Shown here piece after piece: positions 15,998 through 21,969 of a DNA stretch of 26,934 nucleotides (positions are counted from its first letter, which is position 1; every line of letters begins with the position of its first letter). The notes below the pieces were generated by a model. The model was not told the origin of the DNA and made no database searches. It was given only the letters and a program-made list of their open reading frames with translations. The stretch is from assembly GCA_036518955.1 (NCBI GenBank), contig DATDMG010000147.1:1-26934 (forward strand), given 5' to 3'. The position numbers were made by a program, and so were the translations under genes. The stretch comes from DATDMG01 sp036518955. Its GTDB lineage: Bacteria > Actinomycetota > Actinomycetes > Actinomycetales > Kineosporiaceae.

Positions 15998-17005
15998 CTA
16001 GCCTAGCGGGCGGCCCTGCGGGCCCGGCACCGGGGCGGGGAGCCCGAGGGCGAGCGCGAGGTACTCCTCGATCTCGCTCCGCGCCTGGGCCGCCACCCGC
16101 GAGATCCCCGCCACGGACGTGTACCCGTGCATCGCCCCGAGATAGCACGTGTAGCGGACCGGCACCCCGGCCGCGCGCAGCACCGCCGCGTAGCGCGACC
16201 CGTCGTCCACCAGGGGGTCGTGCTCCGCAGTCTGGATCAGCGCCGGCGCGAGCCCCGCGTGCGACGGCGCCAGCAGCGGGGAGATCAGCGGGTCGCGCGG
16301 GTCGCCGTCCTCGCCCAGGTAGTGCCGCAGATAGGCATGGATGTCACGCAGGGTGAGTGCCGGCCCGGCCGCGAGCCGGTACAGCGACGGCGACGCCAGC
16401 GTGGCGTCGGTCCCGGGATAGATGAGCACCTGCGCGGCGAGCCGCGGGCCCCCGGCGTCCCGCGCCTGCAGCGCGACGACCGCGGCGAGGTTGCCCCCCG
16501 CGCTGTCACCCATCACCGCGATCCGCGCGGCATCGACCTCCAGCCCGCCGCCGAGGGCCGCCGGCCGCACGGCCAGGTGCCGGGTGGCCGCGAAGCAGTC
16601 CAGCGCCGCGGCAGGCGCCGGGTGTTCCGGGGCGAGGCGGTACCCGACGCTCGCCACGACGACTCCCAACCGGACGGCGATCCCGCTGCAGAGCCAGTCG
16701 GCCGAGCGATGGTCCCCGATCGCCCAGCCGCCGCCGTGGAAGTGGACGACGACCGGCAGCGGCATGGGCCCGGGGTCCGCCGGCGAGTACACCCGCACCG
16801 GGAGCGGGCCGGCATCGCCCGGCAGACTCGCGTCCAGCACCCGGACGCCGCGCGCCCGGCGACCGACGACCAGCCCGACCGGCCCGGCGCCGGGGCGAGG
16901 CCGGCGCGCCCGACGCAGGTCGTCGGACGCCAGCGATGCGACGTCGCCGAACCGGGACCGGCCGTACGCCCAGACCACGGCCCTGGCCGGCGCCTCGATC
17001 CGCAT
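15998..17005 (-). CDS. Alpha/beta-hydrolase fold-3 esterase (HSL family)
   Basis: The 335-residue protein belongs to the hormone-sensitive-lipase-like carboxylesterases. The oxyanion motif is HFHGGGWAIGD (HGGG at 90-93), followed by VGYRLAPEHPAPAA. The nucleophile is Ser168 in GDSAGGN, the acid Asp263 in EHDPLVDDG, and the base His293 in GAMHGY. All triad residues are present. There is no signal peptide, so it is probably cytoplasmic; it should hydrolyse short-to-medium acyl esters. The ATG at 17005 follows GGAAGGAG with a 5-nt spacer. It lies 119 bp downstream of the PAC2 gene in the same direction, and the gap holds two GACGTACG copies (17043 and 17078). It converges on the lipid kinase, 49 bp apart. 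Confidence 0.92.
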   Translation of the reverse strand: MRIEAPARAVVWAYGRSRFGDVASLASDDLRRARRPRPGAGPVGLVVGRRARGVRVLDASLPGDAGPLPVRVYSPADPGPMPLPVVVHFHGGGWAIGDHRSADWLCSGIAVRLGVVVASVGYRLAPEHPAPAAALDCFAATRHLAVRPAALGGGLEVDAARIAVMGDSAGGNLAAVVALQARDAGGPRLAAQVLIYPGTDATLASPSLYRLAAGPALTLRDIHAYLRHYLGEDGDPRDPLISPLLAPSHAGLAPALIQTAEHDPLVDDGSRYAAVLRAAGVPVRYTCYLGAMHGYTSVAGISRVAAQARSEIEEYLALALGLPAPVPGPQGRPLG

Positions 17006-17124
17006 ACCGGCTCCTTCCAGCGGTCACCGGGAGAACTCAGTGGACGTACGCCACCGGACCACCGGCTCCCGGGTGATGACGTACGGAGCGCGCTCGCTCG
17101 GAATCGGTCCCCGACGAGCGGCTG

Positions 17125-18048
17125 TCAGCCCTCCCGCCCCCGACGCTCGTTCTCCTCCGCGAGGAAGCGTTCCAGCTCGGCGCCCAGCTCGTCGGCGGTG
17201 GGCAGCTCACTGGCACCATTGGCCAGCAACGAGCGCCCGCGCGATCCGATGAACGCGTCGTACTGCTCCTCCAGCGCCCGGACGACGGACCCCACCTCCG
17301 GCTGCTCCTGGATCTGCGCATTGACCGCCGCGCGCATCTCCGCGGCGGCGCGCTCCAGCGCCTCGGTGGGCAGTTCCAGCGTGCCGAGCGCCCCGACCGC
17401 CTTCACCAGGGCGGCGGCTGCCTCCGGCCATTCGGTCTGGGTGAGGTAGTGCGGCACGTGGACGGCGAATCCCGCGGCGTCCCTGCCCCCCTCGGCCATC
17501 CGCAGCTCGAGCAGGCCGGTGACGTGGCCAGGGACCTGAACCCGGCCCACCCATGGGGTGTACCCCTCCACGAGCTCCGCCCGGGAGGCGTGAGCCGTGA
17601 TCCCGGCGGGCCGCGTGTGCGGCACGGCCATCGGGATCGCGTGCAGCCCGATCGCCAGCCGGACCCCGAAGTGCTCGGCGAGGGACATCACGGCGGCGAT
17701 GAACCGTTCCCACTGCACGTCCGGCTCGGGGCCGGTGAGCATCAGGAACGGCCGGCCCGCGCCGTCCTGCACCAGGCTCAGCTCGAGCTTGGGCACCTCG
17801 ACACTCTCCCAGTGGTCACCTGCGAAGGTGAGCGGGGGGCGGCGGGCCCGGTAGTCGTAGAGCTGGTCCAGGTCGAAACGAGCCAGGACCCGGTGCTCCA
17901 GGGCGGCCAGCAGGTGGTCGCAGGCGAGCCGCGCGGCGTGTCCGGCGTCGATGAAGCCGGACAGGACGTACACCAGCACCGGCGCGCCCAGCTCGCCCTC
18001 CGCGGGCTGCCGGGAATCGAGCTCGTAGAGATCCTTGGGATCCAGCAC
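17125..18048 (-). CDS. PAC2 family protein (proteasome-assembly-chaperone-like)
   Basis: The 307-residue protein starts VLDPKDLYELDS and shows segments strongly kept in actinobacterial PAC2 proteins: GFIDAGHAARLACDHLLAAL, FDLDQLYDYRARRPPLTF, LMLTGPEPDVQWERF, LHAIPMAVPHTRP and FAVHVPHYLTQTEWPEAA. The C-terminus is a charged helix (LGAELERFLAEENERRGREG). PAC2 domains are related to eukaryotic proteasome assembly chaperones. The actinobacterial members are linked to proteasome-bearing lineages, but their exact job is unsettled. The GTG at 18048 opens the conserved MLDP start, with GAAGGG about 10 nt upstream. It may be co-transcribed with the downstream esterase. Confidence 0.9.
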   Translation of the reverse strand: MLDPKDLYELDSRQPAEGELGAPVLVYVLSGFIDAGHAARLACDHLLAALEHRVLARFDLDQLYDYRARRPPLTFAGDHWESVEVPKLELSLVQDGAGRPFLMLTGPEPDVQWERFIAAVMSLAEHFGVRLAIGLHAIPMAVPHTRPAGITAHASRAELVEGYTPWVGRVQVPGHVTGLLELRMAEGGRDAAGFAVHVPHYLTQTEWPEAAAALVKAVGALGTLELPTEALERAAAEMRAAVNAQIQEQPEVGSVVRALEEQYDAFIGSRGRSLLANGASELPTADELGAELERFLAEENERRGREG

Positions 18049-18191
18049 GGTGCCATCGCCCTTCTGAGCGGTCGTTCGGCGGGCCACGGCCCCTCGTCGT
18101 CCACAACGTTCGAGAGGCTGGTTCGCATCCCGGGTGAGCCAGGTTCTCGGACCGCCGCACCGCCCGCTTCGGCCGAGGAGGGCGGACGGCG

Positions 18192-18527
18192 TCATCCAGG
18201 AGGGTAGGCGAAGAAGCCGATCACCTGCCAGCCGGTTGGGCGACGAGCCGTCGAGCCAGGCCGTGACCGCGGGCCCGCTCCCGGGGCCCACCGCGATCTC
18301 CCGGCCGAAGCGGTCGTGCCGTTTCGGCCCGACACCAGCCAGGGAGCTGCGGTCCGACCCCGCGCGGCGCGGCCCGGGCGGTCGAGGAGCTGAGGCAGGT
18401 CCGCGAGGAGGTCGGCGGAGCCCTGCGGGGACCGTGGCCGCCGCTCCCGGTGGCCACCCCGGCGATGGCCGCACCAGCGGGCGATGGCCGCACCGACGGG
18501 AGTCACCACGCCGGTCAGCCCAGACAC
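18192..18527 (-). pseudogene. Frameshifted gene remnant, unknown family
   Basis: Coding bias moves between frames on the minus strand. One frame reads GSADLLADLPQLLDRPGRAA around 18370-18430. Another reads GPKRHDRFGREIAVGPGSGP and then AVTAWLDGSS at about 18240-18320, with almost every third base G or C. The first frame then resumes as PTGWQVIGFFAYPPG and stops at 18192. Joining these gives a plausible compact protein end. The shift from WLDGSSP to TGWQV needs only a one-base change near 18240. A 19-bp duplication (18461-18498, not a multiple of 3) further breaks the 5' part. It could be a decayed gene or a region of sequencing errors. I do not recognise the family. Confidence 0.45.
18461..18494. 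repeat. 15-bp direct repeat, 19-bp period
   Basis: GGCGATGGCCGCACC occurs at 18461-18475 and again at 18480-18494, a 19-bp period. It looks like a short tandem duplication inside the broken gene and would shift its frame. Confidence 0.7.
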
Positions 18528-18765
18528 CTCACCGTCCCGGCGTGGGAGCCAGCCGTCGCGCGGAAGCGGCCCGACCGGTTACCCGCCAGGTCCTTCGCCT
18601 CGCCGCCAGCGGATCCGAGGAGCCGCACGGTCGGTCAGTGGCTTTCGGTCACTTGCCTGGGTGAGCCGGTCAGGGCCGCCACCAGACAGACTGCTCCGCC
18701 GGCCACAGCCCCGCCCCGGGACGTTCGTCGCGGGGCGCTCACGAGTCTCGACTGGTCACCGAGTC

Positions 18766-19587
18766 TCACTCGGTGTCCGCCGCGGGCCCGGCCGGACCGG
18801 GCGAGTCCGACCCGAGCGAGTCGGACCCCGGCGAGTCCGCGAGGATCCGGTAGAGGCGCTTGCGGGCCTCGTCGAGGGCGGCCACCGCATGGGCGGCCTG
18901 CACGTCGTCGCCGAGCCTGGCGACCTGTTCGGCGGCTGCGCCGAGCGCCTGCACCGAGAACATCAGGGACTGCACGCGCCGCATCGGGCCGGTCTCCGCG
19001 ACCCGCCACGGCTCGGCCGTCTCGTCAGGGTGCTCCGCCACGTAGACGCGACCCGCCTCGCTCAGCGTGAAGATGCGACGCCCGTCGGCCTCCTCCACCA
19101 GCACGAGCCCCTCGTCCTGCAACTGCTGCAGAACGGGGTAGACCGAGCCAGGGCTCGGACGCCACAGGCCACCACTGCGTTCGGCGAGCTCCGTCATGAT
19201 CGCATAGCCGTGCCGGGGCTGCTCGGCCAGCAGCGCCAGGACGGCGGCCCGGACGTTGCCCCGCCGGCCGCCCCGGCCGGAACGCTCGCCACGCCCCCGG
19301 GGACCGCGCGGACCGCCGAGGCCGGGCCCACCCGGACCGAAGCCCGGCCCACCCGGACCGAAGCCACGCATCGCACGGCCCATGCCGTGCCGCATGCCAC
19401 GGCGGAACCCGGGACCGAAGCCCGCGCCGAACTCCGGGTCGTCGCCGGGTGGAGGCGGTGGATCGCCAGGCCCGAACGACACGTTGAAGAGGGGATCGGC
19501 AGCAGGGCCGTACGGGACGTCGCCGCCACCAGGGCCGAACCGGCGCGACCCGCGCCGTCGGCCATGGGAAGGGATCGGGATGCTCAC
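18766..19587 (-). CDS. PadR-family transcriptional regulator with Gly/Pro-rich N-terminal extension
   Basis: The 273-residue protein has a winged-helix PadR domain in its middle: NVRAAVLALLAEQPRHGYAI, then MTELAERSGGLWRPSPGSVY and PVLQQLQDEGLVLVEEADGRRIFTLSEAGR, a classic PadR match. A C-terminal helical dimerisation region follows (SLMFSVQALGAAAEQVARLG), ending in a Ser/Asp/Gly-rich tail. About 110 residues before the HTH are unusual: a low-complexity Gly/Phe/Arg/Pro segment with FGPG repeats (FGPGGPGFGPGGPGLGGP) and RGMRHGMGRAMRG. The GTG at 19587 is chosen because AGGA lies 6 nt upstream. The promoter holds AT-rich palindromes at 19603-19639, so autoregulation is likely. It is divergent from the penicillin-binding protein gene. 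Confidence 0.9.
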   Translation of the reverse strand: MSIPIPSHGRRRGSRRFGPGGGDVPYGPAADPLFNVSFGPGDPPPPPGDDPEFGAGFGPGFRRGMRHGMGRAMRGFGPGGPGFGPGGPGLGGPRGPRGRGERSGRGGRRGNVRAAVLALLAEQPRHGYAIMTELAERSGGLWRPSPGSVYPVLQQLQDEGLVLVEEADGRRIFTLSEAGRVYVAEHPDETAEPWRVAETGPMRRVQSLMFSVQALGAAAEQVARLGDDVQAAHAVAALDEARKRLYRILADSPGSDSLGSDSPGPAGPAADTE

Positions 19588-19602
19588 GACAGATCCTTTC
19601 TG

Positions 19603-19639
19603 GTCGATATACTGTCGATGCATTGACGATATATCGACA
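19603..19639. promoter_or_regulatory. Probable PadR operator overlapping its own promoter
   Basis: GTCGATATA (19603-19611) and TATATCGAC (19630-19638) are exact inverted repeats. TGTCGAT (19613-19619) and ATCGACA (19633-19639) form a second pair, and CGATATATCG (19627-19636) is itself a palindrome. This AT-rich block is very unlike its GC-rich surroundings and lies just upstream of the PadR ribosome site. Such TATATCGA-type dyads are what I would expect of a PadR operator. Confidence 0.6.
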
Positions 19640-19766
19640 TGTCGTGAGTCGCAAGACCCGACAGGACGCGGCGGATCCCTACGACGTCGCGGCCGGCTCC
19701 GAGGTGACGCCCGGCCAGGCAGAGCCACCCGGCCTCGTGGGCAAGAAAGTTGTCGGTGCGAGGCGC

Positions 19767-19772
19767 TAGCGT
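19767..19772 (+). promoter_or_regulatory. Possible -10 box TAGCGT for the PBP gene
   Basis: TAGCGT fits TANNNT and lies 53 nt before the GTG at 19826, immediately before an inverted repeat. A TTGTCG at 19750 is too close (11 nt) to be an ordinary -35, so the assignment is weak. Confidence 0.3.
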
Positions 19773-19775
19773 CGA

Positions 19776-19793
19776 CGTCGTGGTGCCACGACG
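19776..19793. promoter_or_regulatory. 8-bp inverted repeat in the PBP leader
   Basis: CGTCGTGG and CCACGACG form a perfect inverted repeat with a 2-bp spacer. It sits just after the TAGCGT box and 32 bp before the GTG start. Its GTCGTG/CACGAC core also occurs in the hairpin upstream of pfp (5059-5087). It could be an operator. Confidence 0.4.
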
Positions 19794-19825
19794 GGTGGCC
19801 CGCCGACGACCCGGGAGGACACCGC

Positions 19826-21844
19826 GTGCCCAGTTCCCGCACCCGGATCGTCATCGGCGTGCTCGTGGCGGTGCTCGCGGTGGGAGCTGCCGTCCCGGCT
19901 GCGTACCTGGTGCGCGATCACCTGGCGAAGCAGCACCTCCGGGAGGCGGTCAGCGCCTTCGCGACGGCGTGGCGGTCCGGGCGGCTCGAGACAGTCCGTT
20001 ACCACGGGGTCACGGGTACCGAGGCGGCCCGGCAAGCGGCCGCGATCACTGCCGGTCTCACCACGTCCGTGAACGATGTTCCGGTGGGTGTCGACCTCGG
20101 CCCGATGACCGGGCCGAGCGACGGCCGGGGATCGGCGTCGCTGCACGTCCGGTGGGATCTGGGCGGCGGCCTCCGCTGGCAGTACGACACCACGGTGTCC
20201 CTGGTCGACAGCGGCGGCTGGCAGGTGGACTGGTCTCCGGCGGTGGTCCACCCGAAGCTGATCGCAGGCCAGATCATGACGACGTCGCGGACGTCGGCCG
20301 GGCGGGGGCAGATCACCGGCGCCGGCGGCCAGGTGCTGGTGACCCAGCGCCCCGTGGTCCTGGTCGGCATCCAGCCGAGCCGGGCGAAGGACAGGCGGTC
20401 CGCCGCGGCCGCTGCGGCCGCCGTGGTCGGCGTCGACGCCGCCGACCTCACCCGACGGGTGCTCACCGCCTCGCCGAACGCGTTCGTCGACGTCATCGTC
20501 CTCCGGGAGGAGGACTACGAGGCGGTGAAGGCACGGCTGCTGCCGATCCCGGGGGTGGTCTTCCAGCGGACCACGCGGTCCCTCGCCCCGTCCGCGGGCT
20601 TCGCCCGGGCCCTGCTCGGCACCACCGGTCCGGCCACGAAGGAGATCGTGGACGCGTCACAGGGCCGGGTACGGGCCGGCGACGTCACCGGCCTGTCCGG
20701 GGTGCAGCGGCGGTACGACGCCCAGCTCGCCGGCACCCCCGGGACCATCGTCCAGGCCGTGCCGGCCGCGACCGGCGGGCCGACGTCACCGATCACCCTG
20801 TACTCGGTACCACCGGTGAACGGCACCGACCTGGCCGTCACCCTCGACCTGCGCGTCCAGCAGGCCGCCGAGGCCGCGCTCGCGGCCTCGGCCGGGCCGA
20901 GTGCCCTGGTGGCGATCCGGGCGAGCACGGGCGACGTGCTCGCGGTGGCGAACGGCCCCGCGGCCGCCGCCGGATACAACCGGGCCCTGATCGGCCGGTA
21001 CCCGCCCGGGTCGACGTTCAAGGTGGCCACGACCTTCGCCCTGCTCCAGGCGGGAGTCACCCCGAGCACACCGGTGGACTGCCCGGCCACGATCACCGTC
21101 GACGGCCGGGTCTTCCAGAACGCCGAGGGGGAGGTGTTGGGTACTGCACCGTTCCATCGGGACTTCGCCGACTCCTGCAACACCGCCTTCATCGGCGCCG
21201 CGCAAAGGCTGTCCCAGACCGAGCTCCGCGATGCGGCGACCACCCTCGGCTACGGCCGGCCGAACCAGCTCGGGGTGGATGCATTCATGGGTACGGTCCC
21301 GGCGTCGGCGGGCAAGGTCGAGCATGCCGCGGACGCGATCGGCCAAGGCCAGGTGCTGACCAGTCCCCTGGTCGTCGCGAGCGTGTCGGCGGCGGTGGCG
21401 GCGGGGCACTACGCGTCGCCCCGGCTGGTCCTGCCGGCGGCTGGGCCCGGAGGCACCCCCGCCTTCCCGGGCGGCGCGTCCCCCGGCGGCCGCGATCCGG
21501 CCTCGCCGGGCACGACCGGATCGACGGGCACGACCGGATCCGTGGCGCCGTCCACGACGTCGTCCCCGACGCCGCTGCCCGATACACCCGTCACCGCGCT
21601 GCGGGCCCTGATGTCCGAGGTCGTGACGAGCGGCACCGGGACGGCGCTGCAGGGCGTGCCGGGCGAACCGGTGCACGGCAAGACCGGTACCGCGGAGTTC
21701 GGCAACGCGGACCCCCCGCAGACGCACGCCTGGTTCACCGGCTACCAGAGCGACATCGCTTTCGCGATCGTGGTCGAGGGCGGTGGCTTCGGCGGCAAGG
21801 TCGCGGCCCCGCTGGCCGCCGACTTCCTGCGGAGGTTGGCATGA
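19826..21844 (+). CDS. Class B penicillin-binding protein, MecA-like (transpeptidase)
   Basis: The 672-residue peptidoglycan transpeptidase has a 7-residue cytoplasmic start and one membrane anchor (about 8-29). An NTF2-like/MecA_N-type domain follows (from about 35: LREAVSAFATAWRSGRLETVRYHGV), then a dimerisation-type linker with GLSGVQRRYDAQLAG (289-303). The transpeptidase domain (about 330-672) has all catalytic motifs: Ser396 and Lys399 in PPGSTFKV, Ser450-Cys-Asn452, and Lys619-Thr-Gly in VHGKTGTAEFG. The catalytic domain faces outward and cross-links cell-wall peptides; beta-lactams would acylate Ser396. A Ser/Thr/Pro/Gly-rich loop (about 540-590) interrupts the domain. The GTG at 19826 has GGGAGG 7 nt upstream. 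The gene downstream encodes a paralogue without these motifs. Confidence 0.93.
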   Translation: MPSSRTRIVIGVLVAVLAVGAAVPAAYLVRDHLAKQHLREAVSAFATAWRSGRLETVRYHGVTGTEAARQAAAITAGLTTSVNDVPVGVDLGPMTGPSDGRGSASLHVRWDLGGGLRWQYDTTVSLVDSGGWQVDWSPAVVHPKLIAGQIMTTSRTSAGRGQITGAGGQVLVTQRPVVLVGIQPSRAKDRRSAAAAAAAVVGVDAADLTRRVLTASPNAFVDVIVLREEDYEAVKARLLPIPGVVFQRTTRSLAPSAGFARALLGTTGPATKEIVDASQGRVRAGDVTGLSGVQRRYDAQLAGTPGTIVQAVPAATGGPTSPITLYSVPPVNGTDLAVTLDLRVQQAAEAALAASAGPSALVAIRASTGDVLAVANGPAAAAGYNRALIGRYPPGSTFKVATTFALLQAGVTPSTPVDCPATITVDGRVFQNAEGEVLGTAPFHRDFADSCNTAFIGAAQRLSQTELRDAATTLGYGRPNQLGVDAFMGTVPASAGKVEHAADAIGQGQVLTSPLVVASVSAAVAAGHYASPRLVLPAAGPGGTPAFPGGASPGGRDPASPGTTGSTGTTGSVAPSTTSSPTPLPDTPVTALRALMSEVVTSGTGTALQGVPGEPVHGKTGTAEFGNADPPQTHAWFTGYQSDIAFAIVVEGGGFGGKVAAPLAADFLRRLA

Positions 21845-21969
21845 CGCCGGCCCCCGGGCCGACGGTCACGGCTGGTTGCGGACCCTCTGCGAGGCCGGAA
21901 AGATTCCGTTTGTACCCGAGGGGATGCCCGCCACCCTTGCCTCGAACGACAGTCGGGAGGCCACCGTGA
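21841..21969 (+). CDS. Possible 42-residue coupled ORF between the two PBP-like genes
   Basis: An ATG at 21841 overlaps the TGA of the first gene (ATGA). The frame ends with a TGA that overlaps the GTG of the second gene (GTGA, 21966-21969). The product would be a Pro/Arg-rich peptide starting MTPAPGPTVTAG. The double 4-bp overlap is the arrangement of translationally coupled genes. However, the amino-acid composition looks like translated non-coding DNA, and the second gene has its own GGGAGG site. I consider a real protein unlikely, but the layout is worth noting. Confidence 0.2.
   Translation: MTPAPGPTVTAGCGPSARPERFRLYPRGCPPPLPRTTVGRPP

Larger units (their letters stand above)
18049..18765. 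other. 717-bp region without an intact gene
   Basis: Between the PAC2 start and the PadR stop no reading frame has consistent coding character. The 3' half of the minus strand (about 18192-18527) shows stretches of good coding bias that jump between frames, annotated separately as a gene remnant. A 15-bp direct repeat lies at 18461 and 18480. Nothing recognisable is seen in 18540-18765. The PAC2 promoter should lie near 18060-18150, but no clear box stands out. Confidence 0.6.

Noticed and set aside
17086..17095. GAGCGCGCTC palindrome as a terminator after the PAC2 gene
   Set aside because: It is short, has no loop or T-run, and such GC palindromes are frequent in this DNA.
18450..19070. 206-codon plus-strand ORF across the PadR 3' end
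   Set aside because: It is an antisense shadow of the PadR gene, with an Arg/Pro/Ser-rich product and no ribosome site.
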